Below are positions 1-45,790 of a stretch of 64,000 nt of DNA, one piece after another. The notes under the pieces were generated by a model that saw only the letters and a program-made list of their open reading frames with translations, had not been told where the DNA came from and did not search any database. Numbering within the stretch: position 1 is the stretch's first letter; each line of letters opens with the position of its first letter. The DNA is taken from contig OZ012685.1 in NCBI GenBank assembly GCA_963942565.1, positions 48,168,360 to 48,232,359 on the forward strand, given 5' to 3'. The DNA is from Maea johnstoni. Taxonomy: Eukaryota > Annelida > Polychaeta > Spionida > Magelonidae. Position numbers and translations under genes: made by a program.

Positions 1-359
1 AATTATATCTAATTGAAGTAGGAAATAAAAATAATTAAATCCTGCTTTGAGAATCGGCGCATGCACATATTGCTACTTACCAACCAATGATACTAATCTA
101 ACAATGTTATGAACTTTATATATGAATTGATAAATGATGCATTTGAGCAAATTATTATATGATTGAAATAGATAATTTAGAGCAAATATCTTGTACATTT
201 AACTAGTACTATCTAATATTAGCAGGTATATTAAATGGTTTTAAGTACATAATGAATCTATTTATTTATTTCATTATGATACCAGTACAATGAAAATAAT
301 TGTTACATCCTAGAGTATACATAAGAAGTTAAAACTAATGTATATATTCAGCTTTGACA
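1..359. other. Intron of the ABCC gene, 5' part
   Basis: AT-rich sequence upstream of the first recognisable ABCC exon. I see no coding potential, RNA gene or known repeat here. It is inferred to be intronic because the first exon starts in the middle of the transporter's second membrane domain, so earlier exons must lie outside the window. Confidence 0.6.
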
Positions 360-592
360 AAAACTGTTTTGCCCTAGCATGTAAATGTAAAGATAAATAC
401 TATATTCTACGTAAAGATTAATACTATATTCTATATGATCACCAATTTTAAAACTTTTTCCCTAGTATGTATAATGTAAAGATAAATACTATATTCTATA
501 CGTTCACTATTTAACAACTGTTTTCCTAGTATGTAAATGTAAAAATGAATACTATTTTCTCTATGTTCACCGATTTAACTTTTTTTCCCTAG
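360..592 (+). repeat. ~63-bp tandem repeat carrying splice-acceptor-like ends
   Basis: A unit of about 63 bp containing GTAAATGTAAAGATAAATAC and ending in a pyrimidine tract plus CCTAG recurs, with CTAG ends at about 377, 465, 529 and 592. The last three ends are 64 and 63 bp apart; the first interval is longer because it holds an extra partial copy. The final CTAG is the acceptor of the ABCC exon at 593. Each earlier copy presents a similar polypyrimidine-AG, so the true acceptor is the last of four near-equivalent sites. Confidence 0.75.
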
Positions 593-15307
<14,715 letters not shown>

Positions 15308-15322
<15 letters not shown>

Positions 15323-15391
15323 GCCACTGAGACCTGTGGACTGAGCCACTGAGACCTATCTGGCTTGGTGGACTGAGCCACTGAGACCTTT
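15308..15391 (+). repeat. Micro-duplication of the ABCC stop region
   Basis: GGACTGAGCCACTGAGACCT occurs three times, twice preceded by TGGCTTGGTGGACTGAGCC. The first TGA at 15320 is the stop; the other copies are in the 3' untranslated region. This places the end of the coding sequence inside a short tandem duplication. Confidence 0.85.
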
Positions 15392-15459
15392 TTATATCTC
15401 AGGGAAGATACAGACAAACCTGCTATTGGAGACCACCTGTTAACACATGCCACCTGCCA

Positions 15460-15665
15460 TTAACCCTTGTGCTGCTGGTGGCTAATTTGGCCAGTACAAA
15501 ATGATGAAAAAACCTGAAAATGACTGAAACCCTGGCATGTGGGTACTCATCTGAAAGTACTCAGCAAGAGCTTTCCAATGAATACCAACATGACAGGGTT
15601 TGGATATTAAGATTGTTGTATCCTTGTGCCTTTGACGAAAGTAGCCTCAGCATTTGAAGGGTTAA
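15460..15665 (+). mobile_element. MITE family A
   Basis: TTAACCCTTGTGCTGCTGG start and GCATTTGAAGGGTTAA end; full length with both TTAA borders. First of four same-strand copies in the 1.5 kb after the ABCC stop. Confidence 0.85.
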
Positions 15666-15916
15666 AATCATCCATCTGTTCTTACTCAGAGATCTCTTTG
15701 GAAAGCAGCGTCTTGATATATGATACCGGTGAAAGTAATTTGGAATTTTAACACATTGAAGCAGTCATTGGTTAGGTTCTGATAAAAAATTCTCATTCAC
15801 ATATTTAAGATGTGCTCAGTAAGTTGAATATGAGTGAAATAGTCAGGATTTCCTGTTGTCACTTCAGGCATAAATGAGTCTAGGACTAATTGTCTCTTTG
15901 CAGTTATTTTCATTTA

Positions 15917-16131
15917 TTAACCCATTTATTATTATGGTGGCTAGGTTGGCCAATACAAAACGATACAAAGAACCTAAAAAATAACTGAAACCCTGGCAGA
16001 TGGATACTCATATGAGAGTGCTCAGCGAGAGCAATCCAATGAATACCAACATGACAGGGTTAAAAAGGTTTTGAAAAAATCTTTGCATCCTTGTACTTTG
16101 GATGAAAGTAGCCACAGCATTGGAAGGGTTT
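15917..16131 (+). mobile_element. MITE family A
   Basis: TTAACCCATTTATTATTATGG start, GCATTGGAAGGGTTTA end. It is more diverged at the 5' end than its neighbours, and the terminal TTAA has decayed. Confidence 0.8.
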
Positions 16132-16340
16132 ATGTTTTGTGTGTGGTTGAGTACTTATTTAAATAGAATTCCATAGACCTTCAAAGATTACACTTTAACA
16201 GTGTTCCATAAAAGCATGATCATACTCAAATGCCTTGTTGCAAAAGCATCCAAAAATCAATTATTTATGTAAGGATACAAAAATACATTTGTGAGATTAA
16301 CTTGACATTGAGAAATGTTTGCTGTTGAGTTGAAAGTATT

Positions 16341-16553
16341 GAACCCTAATGCTGCTGGTGGCTAATTTGGCCAATAGAAAATGATGCAAAAAAAACTGGA
16401 AAATGCTTGAAACCCTGACACATGGGTACTCATCTGAGAGTACTCATCGAGGGCTTTGCAATGAATACCAACATGACAGGGTTTAGATGTTTTTCAAAAG
16501 TCCTTGCGTCCTTGTGCTTTGGACAAAAGGAGCCTCAGCATTGGAAGGGTAAA
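16341..16553 (+). mobile_element. MITE family A
   Basis: GAACCCTAATGCTGCTGGTG start, GCATTGGAAGGGTAAA end; both borders are slightly decayed. The whole internal core is present. Confidence 0.83.
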
Positions 16554-16757
16554 ACTGTTGACATCTGCCCTAGATATCCCCAAGCAAGTGTGGGGTATGG
16601 CTGATATCAAACAGTTTTTGCGAACACAGGTGTTTGCAAACAGACAAATAAAAAGGAAACACATCCAAGTCTTTCTCTTTATAGATTTCTGGAGGGATAA
16701 TTCTCTATAAGGATAGAGTCTTCTTAAAGAGTTATCTGTAAAGCTGAAGCACTTTGG

Positions 16758-16971
16758 TTAACCCTTATTCTGCTGATTGTTTATTTAGTCAAAAGAGTAT
16801 GGTGCAAAAAAGCTTAAAAATGACTGGAACCCTAGCAAATTGGTACTCATCTGATAGTTCTAAGCAAGAGCTTTCAAATGAATACCAACATGACAGGGTT
16901 TAGATAGGTTTTAAACATTTTTGCAGTCTTGAGCCTCAAACAAAAAATAGCCTCAGCATTCGAAGGGTTAA
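16758..16971 (+). mobile_element. MITE family A
   Basis: TTAACCCTTATTCTGCTGA start, GCATTCGAAGGGTTAA end; full length, with TTAA borders. Confidence 0.85.
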
Positions 16972-17754
16972 TACGAGTAAGATTTTTAGATTTTTAACAT
17001 TTTTTCTAGTATAGTCATTTGATGTATTTAACTGATATGATGTGTGAGATTGGCAAGAATGAAAGTTGATATGTGTGTGTGTGTTACTGTGCGACTATGA
17101 AGCAACCTTGAGTTCTTTTGACAGTGAATGCAGTATGTATTATACTTTACTTTGCTATTTATTCAAAACCAAAGCTACCCCAAAATCACGTTTTGCTCAC
17201 AGAACGTGTTGGAAGCATAAAGGCTTTAAATACCAGTGTTCAAAGAAGACATTGTTTGAACATTTATTGTAAATTACAACATGAATCTCTTTATTCGGTG
17301 AAAGTAGAAATGTTGAATTTATATTTCTTTATTTGTATGCTACAGTAAAACCAGAAAAGTGTTTGTTGATATTGTGCGAATATATGAAAATGAAACAGCT
17401 AATTTCAGATGCTTTGAATGTACATATATGTTAAGTATACATATAAATTATATAATGTGTCTGAAATGCAAAATTTGAGTTGATACCACTCCTCTATCTG
17501 CGAAAACCAAGATTTTTCGCAAATTTTATATTGTGAACATTTATTATTTCACTGTATTTGGAATGAAGTCAAAGGAAAGCCATGAGTCAAAGACTGCAAA
17601 TATCCAAAGATAATGTTTTCTGCCTATTTTATGATAATTTGAAATGTGAAGTGCTGATGTCTTACATAGGAACATACTCGGTTGAACTTGGCACTGAAGC
17701 AACTTTGACCCTTCAGACTGGAGAATTGACTTTGAATACTTAAAAAAAAAATTG

Positions 17755-17912
17755 GAAGTAAGCATTAATTCACAAAATATGTTTGTAGGAGAGTTGTTGG
17801 TTGGCTTCTGATCAACATTTCTCCATTAAATACTTTCCAAAAAATGGTCAGGTAACTAAGATTTCACACAATAGTCAAGATACTTTGGCTGTTTCAGGCA
17901 TAAATGGGTAAA
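17755..17912. repeat. Family B-like MITE remnant
   Basis: GTAGGAGAGTTGTTGGTTGGC and ATCAACATTTCTCCATTAAAT with a GGCATAAATGGGTAA end resemble the interior and right end of family B at 19279-19509. The left end is not recognisable. Confidence 0.45.
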
Positions 17913-17920
17913 TATGTCTA

Positions 17921-18559
17921 CAGGGCTCGACACTTAAACTGAACCACTGGCCCCAGGACAGTAAAAATTCCCAAAAATGGCTTCGGGCCAGTAAAAACAG
18001 ATTTGACTGGTCTGCAGGGCCAGTACACATTCGGGGTCATTCTTGTTCACAGGTTTTCCCCCACATCAGTCACATCAATGCCTGATAATGTTAAAGTTTG
18101 TAGGACCAGTGAAAATTCTGCAGGACCAGTAGGACTGTCATTGACAACCATTTTTTTTTCGATTCGATCATTGACATTTTATTTTTCGATTCCGATTATT
18201 TCGATTCGATTTTGAAGAACTGGAGTAAAAGAATATTTTCACATGTTCCACACTATTTTTGTGGCTAGGATCCTAAGATTCCCACAATGCAAAGACAATG
18301 AAGGTTTTCTCAACACTTTTTGATTGAATACTTGATTTTCTCTTCAAAATTCTTAATAGCGTTGGCTAAAAATGGCGTATAAGGCTGAAAAAATGTGTTT
18401 CGATTAATTGACATATCAATTGACATAATATTTTTTTTGATTAATTGGAAAAATTATTTCGATCACTCGATACTTGTCATATCAATGACAGTCCTAAGGA
18501 CCAGTAGGTACTAGGTAGTACTGTTCCTACGGGCCAGTGATTTTAGCGTCGAGGTCTAG
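17921..18559. mobile_element. hAT-like element family C, with a nested insertion
   Basis: Left end CAGGGCTCGACACTTAAA; right end TTTTAGCGTCGAGGTCTAG. Here the internal word is ACTGGCCC/GGGCCAGT instead of the CTAGCCC of the copy at 1475. It is interrupted by the element at 18130-18496. Confidence 0.65.
18130..18496. mobile_element. hAT-type non-autonomous element, 367 bp
   Basis: Perfect 15-bp inverted ends TAGGACTGTCATTGA / TCAATGACAGTCCTA. They are flanked by a perfect 8-bp target duplication AGGACCAG (18122-18129 and 18497-18504), the hAT hallmark. The interior is AT-rich with TTTCGATTCGAT words, also found near the right end of the larger element at 31748. Inserted into a family C element. 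Confidence 0.9.
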
Positions 18560-18813
18560 CTGAGGTAGGTATTACAAGATGGTTATCCTAGAAATCATAG
18601 GCTGAAAATTTCTTCAGATTCCTGGCTGTTTTTACTTAGTTTTATTTCACCATTTGTTATTAACCATGTAATATGATTTTATTCTGCCAAATAATATTAA
18701 TTTGAAAGTGGACTTGTTGGATCTGTTGAGTTATGATGAGTTTTATGTTTGCCTCCTCATTCCTTATACTAGTGGTAGTTATGAAACCCCTCTGGTCTTG
18801 AACACTCTTTATA

Positions 18814-18890
18814 TACCGTATACGGCTTTAATTTGGCGAGCTAAAAAGTTTGCTGAAGGGTATTTGTGCTTCCCTTATGAAAATTAGGAT
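18814..18890 (+). repeat. Dispersed repeat family E fragment
   Basis: GTATACGGCTTTAATTTGGC and GAAGGGTATTTGTGCT match the left part of family E at 10710 and 12487. Confidence 0.5.
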
Positions 18891-19278
18891 ACTCCACCTG
18901 TTTTTTAATACAATTGGAAGCCAAGAAAAAGCTGGTCTCTTAAATTTCCGGGTGAAAAAATATGTTAAATTTCTCCTCTTAATTAAGTCAAAAGGTTGCT
19001 CAAGACTTTTCTCACAATGGCTGCCTTAGCAGGGTTGAATATTAGATGAATAGACACATGGATTGGTTGCCAGTGACCAGTTGCCGTAGGACCCATTATG
19101 AAGCCCTGGACACACCTAATCTTTCCAAATCGAGTGTCAGTGTGACATCACTTGGAAACAAAGACCAATTAGGCTCTTGTTTCATTTACATTATGGAGTA
19201 AGTTGTGCATCAACATGCACAGAATGCACCTCTTGAGTGGTTCTCGTCAACATCCGGGCTATGATTGTGTCCAGGCTG

Positions 19279-19509
19279 TTAACCCATTCACACTCAAGAG
19301 TTTCTCAAGAAAGTACCGTCTGCTACTTTCATACTTTTGAAAATAACTTGGGAATAAAGTGAAAGCTTACAAAATATTTGAAGGAGAGTTGCTGTTTGAC
19401 ATCTGGTTAACATCTCTCCTTCAAATATTTTCCAAATAATGCTTTTGTTAAAAAAATCTTTCCAAAATTGTCAGGCCTGTTTTGGCTTCTCTCAGTATGA
19501 ATAGGTTAA
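19279..19509. mobile_element. MITE family B (TTAA-ended, with inner hairpin)
   Basis: TTAACCCATTCACACTCAAG start and AGTATGAATAGGTTAA end, with TTAA borders. A central inverted repeat pairs AAATATTTGAAGGAGAG with CTCTCCTTCAAATATTT across a ~30-bp loop. Distinct in sequence from family A but with the same terminal logic. Confidence 0.75.
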
Positions 19510-19668
19510 GCGAGACCTGCTTGTTGCATATACAGTGTTTGACATTTGTGGTTGAATGAATAGCACTTAGATAGTTGGAGCGAGAGTGACTTGCGTTTGT
19601 GATACCATTTAGCATTATGGAACTCATGCCAGGAGAGTCATAGCGACATTAATGATTTGTAACCTATT

Positions 19669-19878
19669 TTAACCCTTATGCTGCTGGTGGCTAATTTGGC
19701 CAATACAAAATGATGCAAAAACCTGAAAAATGATCGAAATCCTAGCGAATGGGTACTCATCTGAGAGTACCCAACGAGAGCTCTGATGAATAACAACATG
19801 ACAGGGTTTAGATGATTTTCAAAAAACTTTGCATCTTTGTGCTTTGGACGAAAGTAGCCTCAACATTGGAAGGGTCAA
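19669..19878 (+). mobile_element. MITE family A
   Basis: TTAACCCTTATGCTGCTGG start and ACATTGGAAGGGTCAA end; the interior is close to consensus. Confidence 0.85.
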
Positions 19879-20765
19879 GAATTTGTAACCAATTTTAAAT
19901 ATTTTGAAAACCTTTTTTAATGCCAGCCTAGTCATTTTCATGTGACTAGTCTAAAACAATGTATAAAACCAGGGAAGTATATAGATCTCCCTGATAATAC
20001 TAACTAACATAAGTGTATTTGTGTATATGTATGTTTACATGTATAAATAAATGATACCAAATACGAAGTAGGTAGAGAGGAGTGAATAGATAAAAACAAT
20101 GTCATCATTTACTTTTGTCATACAGCTGTTGAATTCTTATAATAGAAATTGTATTTAATGATGTGTTAAAATGATTTTTTTGAACTGATTGAAGTGTTGT
20201 GTTTTACCTATGTCTATGCATATTGGTATGTCTAATACAGATATTTCTCTACCAGTTCGTGGAGTTTGTGTTTTTTCCTCCAAGTACAGATGACCTCACT
20301 TACTGCAGATTTCCATGTATCCTCGACTAAAGCCCTGGTTCCAACATTATTCCTTTTTACACGTACTTCAATTTAGTTTAATGTCACTTACTTCGGACTT
20401 TTCCCTTGGGCTTTGCCTTCGGGAAAACCATCCTCTCTCAGGGATCCATTCCATCATGATACCCCCACTGGGATGTCATATTTGTATAATGCTGTGCTAA
20501 GAGACCATGAACAGTCATTTGGCAATACCTACAATCACTTGGCTATTGGGGAAGGCCCTAATATAGATAAGCTAACAGGTCACCTATGCATACTAGATAT
20601 AAATGAGCATGACAAGACAGAAAAATACATGTATATATGAATTTAAAAAAAATTCTATCATCAACATTTTTTTTCTAAAACTCACCCCATAGAATGTTGT
20701 GTTATCTGTTCCAATTTTGGAAATAAAAACTTGTAGGTAATGATAAAAAGAAAGCTTTTAACTCA

Positions 20766-20791
20766 TATTTATATATATATATATATAATTA

Positions 20792-20856
<65 letters not shown>

Positions 20857-20888
20857 TTATGTATATATATATATATTATTATTATTAA

Positions 20889-20925
<37 letters not shown>

Positions 20926-20930
20926 AATTC

Positions 20931-20961
<31 letters not shown>

Positions 20962-20971
20962 TATATACTGT

Positions 20972-21042
<71 letters not shown>
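20766..21042. repeat. (TA)n microsatellite
   Basis: Nearly pure TA dinucleotides with a few ATTATTATTAATTC interruptions, ending in TGTGTGTG. Tyr-Ile frames on both strands are repeat artefacts. Confidence 0.97.
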
Positions 21043-21043
<1 letters not shown>

Positions 21044-21280
21044 GTGTGTGTCTTTTCATGCTCATTTATTCCTAGCATTTGTTTTATCATTATGGTCTAA
21101 ATCATATTGAGTAAGTTAAAACATAAGAAAATATCAAATCAAAGGAAGTTCTATTTTATATACATAATTGTTCTTTCTATTGTCTAATCTATCAGTAAAG
21201 TAATACTAGGATCAGACTTTGTCAAGACACTGTATAGGAATGAACAATTAACAAAACTTATTTTTAAAGAGATCAATCCC

Positions 21281-21286
21281 TTTATT
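21281..21286 (-). terminator. Candidate polyadenylation signal of GGH
   Basis: TTTATT on + is AATAAA on the GGH strand, about 1.7 kb after the GGH stop. The region between (21287-22970) has no strong repeat signature and fits a long 3' UTR. An alternative AATAAA lies at 21445-21450. The choice is inferred. Confidence 0.4.
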
Positions 21287-22970
21287 GACATCTTGCAAAA
21301 TATACAATAATGAAATTCAAAACAAACAGTAGTAGTATGAAATGTAAAACATTTCTACAAATAGCAGTTGATTGTAAGAATTAAAAATGGGCCATTTCTT
21401 GAAATCGCCACCTGGTAGTTAAAAATGGAACTAAGAGTCACTTATTTATTAAGGTGAGAGTAAAGTAAAATCCAATTTTAACTTACATTTTTTTTAAATT
21501 CAACTTCAGCATTTGTGAGAAGCATAATATTTCTACCAATTTTTAAAAAAGATGCAAATAATCATACATATAAAATCATATGCATGTAATCATAATTATT
21601 GAACCTTCTAACCCCACCTTAATTCATGCATACATATAATACCTGTATTTAAAACCCTGCATTCAATAGTGTAAAAGTGTTCAATTAGTTTATATACAAA
21701 CATAGTGGAATGTAAAATCACTTTACAAGAATACATTATCATCTACAAATATTCATCAAACATCCAATTATTGCACACAAAACACTAATAGTCCTATTTT
21801 TGGCATTTCTTAATTTAGGGAATAGGATTAATTCTCTTAATTTGCCAATATTAAATTGTCACTAATATTAAGGCCTTTTTGGTATTAGAGAAAAAAGCTC
21901 ATTTTATGCCATCTTCAAGGAGAACTTAGAACTCAGTGGCAATGTGTCATGTTATTTGCATACTACAAATATGCAGCGCTTGAAAAATATACAACTATTT
22001 TTAATGCGCTTCAATGTTTTATCACAGTACCATACAAAATGAAACTCAAAACGGTGGCAATTGATTTGGCAATCAATATTAACAAATACAGTGGCTTCAG
22101 TGAAATTGAATAATATGTTATTTGCATATTTCATACAGTATTTAGAAAAATACTGCACACTTCTTGTGTATTCATGTCAAGTTTTATCACAGTTTCATAC
22201 AAAATGGAAACACTGCACTGTTATCTTGAGGCATTTGGATTGGTAAAACACTATAGCTAAAAAGATAGTAACTTAAACTGGAATGGATTCTTTTATCAAT
22301 TTTATGATTTTTCAGCAAAACATTCCAGGATTGATTATATTTTTCCCCATTGTGAAATTGGAATAATACCAGATCTCTTTGAGGATCCAACCAAAATCTT
22401 AGAGGATAGAGAAAGTTAGATCCCTTCGGCTGATTTATCTGAATTTCATAATGTAGATAAGAAATTTATCACCCGCTACAAGACATTCATTTTGAATATC
22501 AAAAACACAAGAAAGAAATTTCAACAGTATTATCATCTGAAGAAAACTCAAAGCATCGCTAGACACCCTCAGTACAGACATTTAATTCCTGCACCAGTCG
22601 ACCGGACATCCGTCATCTCTGGGTTGTACTCATAGATAACATGTCAGAATAATAAGCCAAGCACATAAATGAATCACGTACCTTGCAAATCTAAGTTACA
22701 TTCAGTTGTGAGATCATCCATGCTCGGGAATGTTGGTGGCAATCGGTCACATATTATGCCCCGACATTTAGTGCAGGAATTAAATGTTGGTACAGTATAC
22801 CCATGTTGTTCATGATCAGTCTAATCCATGGAGAAATTCTACTCAAATTAAGCTCTCGAAAGAACAGCGTAATTTTACTTGGGTAGAATGCACCATCAAT
22901 TTCATGATTATTCCACAAGAAGAATTAGAGGATATATCCACTCTTTTATAAATTTCAAATGGTTTATGTC

Positions 22971-42252
<19,282 letters not shown>

Positions 42253-42343
42253 TTTCACGTCATGTGATCTCAAACTGCCGTTATTCATGTGACCAAACGT
42301 TCGCATAGCAAACTGGATTTGTGTACGCTTCCTTGTGTCTAGT

Positions 42344-42506
42344 TACGATGGTGCAGGTGTGAACGTCAGAAAAAAATCTGCTGTTTTTGGAAAACGGCGA
42401 AAAATATATATTTTTTTAAATTCTGCTGTTTTTGGAAAAACAGTGGGAAAAAATTCTATGGTTTTCTAGAAAACTTTTCTGCCGTTCACACACCTGCACC
42501 ATCGTA
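42344..42506. mobile_element. TA-flanked MITE in the GGH promoter region, 163 bp
   Basis: TACGATGGTGCAGGTGTGAA and its complement TTCACACACCTGCACCATCGTA-like end (22-bp arm, one inserted base). TA borders suggest a mariner-type MITE. An inner CTGCTGTTTTTGGAAAA word occurs twice. It begins 92 bp upstream of the chosen GGH ATG, so it is in or next to the promoter or 5' UTR. Confidence 0.8.
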
Positions 42507-42727
42507 TCTATTTTATCACATTGGAAATCAGTTGTGACTAATCATAGAGTCATGCTGGACTTGATTTCTTGAACTTTCGGTTGAATTGAATATAACTTAC
42601 TTTTTGATAACTGCATCATGGTTCAATTTGCAATGCATCTTTTTTTATATACGAAATTGAGAATATGCCTTGGGAATGCTCACCTAAAATTAAACATCGG
42701 TGGGGCTCCAGACCAAAGGAATAATCA

Positions 42728-43039
<312 letters not shown>

Positions 43040-44340
43040 AGAAACAGTCATGAATGCGGCAGGAATACGTTGACAAATTTTCCGATTTTTCTTTGGATGG
43101 GCGAGCCCATTTTTTATTATGTTTTGGGATATTTCCTCTTGTGCAATGGGTTCTTAGAGCCATTAGATACGGTGATTGTCAGGGTATCTCTTTTCCCACA
43201 CATGAGGGTTCCAAGGCTTTAATTACGCCTTATATGACCAAACACAAGTAGATTCGAAACCAGCCGGTCAACCTGAACATGCTAGCCTTAACCAGTGTCA
43301 ACTAATAGCCGCTAATAGGGCCAGAATTGGTGCTCTGGGCACCCCAGCTGGTGGTGGAGATAAGGTTTCTCTGTAATGTAATCGATGCGAGAGCCCTGAT
43401 TGGTCCCTGTTCACACGTGGCCTCGTGCTGATCCTTATCTGCTACTCCTGGCATGAGTCCAGCATGTAACTATATATATATAGGGCATATAGTAATTGGT
43501 CTCTCGCTACATATCCATTCTTTTCGCCATCCAAGATTACGCAACCAGTGGTTCCATTGCACCATCTCATTGTGTGGTCAGAGAAGGGGCAAATCTAAAA
43601 ATAGCACCCGAAGTAGTTTTTTCATTGTGGTCTTTTTTGCTCCCTCGTTACCCCCTACCTATCGCCTTACCCATGGCCCTCTTCCTGTTAGTATCGTCTT
43701 TTGTCTTACCCTTTCTCCTCCGAACTTTACTTACCTGTCCCCTTTCCACCTCTACTAGCCTCCCATAGTCCCACACCTGTTCCTATCTTATCCAAATTCC
43801 CCTCTCCATTAGTCTTCCTTCTCAGATTATCGTGTTCATCTCCACCTTTCCATTACCCTCCCCCACCATGAAAAAATCCTCCCCCCTGACATGCTAATCC
43901 TACTCTTATGTTATCCACACCTCCAACCCTCCCCCCGCCCCGACCCCTCCCTAACCCTTCCGCCCCTTCATGCTCTTATCCATATCCAGCCCTTCCATTG
44001 CTCTATCCCCCAACCCCTCCCCATCTGGACTAGGTTCCTAGTCCCTAAAAAGTTGACATCCCCTCCTGTGCTGACCAAGCAGTGTGGTGTAGTACCAGGT
44101 ATGGTAGATAGATGGCACACCTGATCCTCAGATCTCTATAGGATTTATCATATAAACTGAATCCTGGTGAGATAAGTGTAAACTAAATTGACCACTATGG
44201 CCACCAAGAGTATTTGGTGTCTGGTAACAGAGAAAACATAGCAGAAAAATACATATGACAGCCTAGAAATCTAGGCTACTCCCCATCATGCTAATCCCTA
44301 CTTTACCACTTATCCCCTTAACTACTGTAACAGAAATGAG
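43040..44340. other. Unassigned stretch with C-rich polypyrimidine part
   Basis: I find no supportable gene. From about 43610 to 44010 the + strand is strongly pyrimidine-rich (CCCCTCC, CCCTTACC runs), giving short Pro/Leu/Ser frames of no recognisable family. An older AT-poor repeat is possible. Confidence 0.5.
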
Positions 44341-44347
44341 TGACCCC

Positions 44348-44412
44348 CAGATCTCAGTGACCCGGGGTCACTGGCCCCTAAGGGGCCAGTGACCCCGGGT
44401 CACTGAGATCTG
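44348..44412. repeat. Perfect 65-bp hairpin with 32-bp arms
   Basis: CAGATCTCAGTGACCCGGGG... pairs perfectly over 32 bases with ...CCCCGGGTCACTGAGATCTG around a single A at 44380. It contains nested copies of GGTCACTG and its complement, followed by further TCTCAGTGACC words to 44455. The same word forms an array at 55629-55803. Confidence 0.92.
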
Positions 44413-44650
44413 GTTCTCAGTGACCTACCTGGTTCTTAGTGACTCCCTAATTGTTTTTCATTTTTGTAAGTATGTCCACCTTTACATACATATGCATATA
44501 TTTTAAGTATACTACATGGAGTCTGCCAATTCTCTACAGGAGGTCACTAGGTTCTGGGACACAAGCAACAGTGTACAGTGACCCCCTGTTTACAACTGGC
44601 TAAAACTGGACATAAGTATGCAAAGATTTCATGGGCTGCCAGCTCAAACC

Positions 44651-44790
44651 ACCGTGGCCACATTGGTAGCACACTGGATCAGAGGTAAGTTGACTGGTAT
44701 TCTATTGTTTGTTGCACACTAACCAGAATTTTTCTCATGCATGTTGGTTCGAATCCCAGTGCCTTCTGCAGATTTGTACATTGGAGTCCT
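44651..44790 (+). repeat. tRNA-like sequence (SINE head or tRNA pseudogene)
   Basis: TGGCCACATTGGTAGCAC resembles box A and its stem-loop; GGTTCGAATCCCAGT is a good box B. The ~70-bp spacing is too long for a plain tRNA, and the anticodon arm is disrupted by GAGGTAAGTTGAC...AACCAG. Probably a diverged tRNA-derived SINE. Confidence 0.5.
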
Positions 44791-45439
44791 GTTGCCATTT
44801 GCCTATTTTTTTGTTATTACTTTTTTTTTCAAATCCTTTTATTTTCTTTTTTAAAATGTTTTATTGCTTTCTAACATTATGATTGTCATTTTTCGTCAGT
44901 CTATTTGGTTATTTTTGGGAAATATGGGTTAATAAGGTTATATTTGTATATTGTGTGATCAAGGCTTTGGGATGTATTTCAGGAAGTCGATCATGCCCAA
45001 GTTCAATCCATGCCATCCACTGTTCACTTAAGGCAATACATGAATAAAACGTAACCGTGTGACATCATTTCATGTATTATAATAATGTTAGCACATTATT
45101 TTTTGGTTGTTACATGTATTTCTGAGAGTATAGAGGGTGCATTTATGGATTGTTTTGGTTGTTTGGCACATGCAAGAGAGCAGTACTTGCCAAGTGAATT
45201 GGTGTAATCTTAATTCAATCCATCAAGATTAATTAAGTCACATCCATCTAATATCAATTGCCTATAAGGAAAGTGAAATCATTGCTCTACCAGTTTGATT
45301 TTTATATGCAAATATGGATCATTAATGGATATAATAAGATATTAAATGAAGAACAAAGGGTATATTTTAGCAGCTGTATTATTAATTAATTCTGTTCATG
45401 CCATCAACTATTCAGTTAATGCAATATGTGTGAAAGAAA

Positions 45440-45790
45440 CTGGCTCTTTTCATGGGCGTATCAGCGCCCATGACTATGAGTCGCTCCTCAGAGGGCGAGC
45501 TAGATCTCGTAGGCCGCTTCCGGTCTCGCTCAGAATCGCGAGATCAGAAGACGCTCCCACGCAATGTGATTGTTGCGTGTTTCTGAACGTGCAACAATCA
45601 CATCACGTGAACTAGTCACAGCTTGCCGTAATTGGGTCACGGATCACAGAGTGCAGTATTACTTTGACCGTGACCCTGATCGGCAATAATTTGATGCTGG
45701 CATGGCCAAGAAGCGAGCGCGAAGCTTTGGATGATTTTGTGTTTTTCCTTTCTGGCCAAGAGATAGCATAGATTGCCGTAAAATAAATGG
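45440..45790. repeat. CpG-rich island with several stem-loops
   Basis: Higher GC than its surroundings. It holds stems CATGGGCG/CGCCCATG, GTGATTGTTGC/GCAACAATCAC, GGGTCACGG/CCGTGACCC and TGCCG/CGGCA one after another. A frame from 45346 (89 residues, hydrophobic start) runs into it, but has no family signature and no splice support. A mobile element or regulatory island are both possible. Confidence 0.4.

Larger units (their letters stand above)
15323..21280 (+). other. ABCC 3' UTR and convergent intergenic region
   Basis: No further exon is seen between the ABCC stop and the GGH 3' end. The stretch is mostly MITEs and AT-rich DNA. AATAAA occurs at 16647-16652, about 19353, 20044 and 20722-20727. 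I cannot decide which one is used. Of these, 16647 lies outside the MITEs and is the nearest. Confidence 0.4.

Noticed and set aside
20740-21100. Tyr-Ile frames on both strands
   Set aside because: Artefact of the (TA)n tract; the same holds for 42700-43222.
44651-44790. tRNA gene with intron
   Set aside because: Boxes A and B are present, but the stems do not form a normal cloverleaf and the insert is not at the canonical intron position.
45346-45615. 89-residue frame with a signal-peptide-like start (MKNKGYILAAVLLINSVHA)
   Set aside because: It runs into the CpG-rich stem-loop block, has no recognisable domain, no intron or polyA support, and such N-termini arise by chance in AT-rich DNA.
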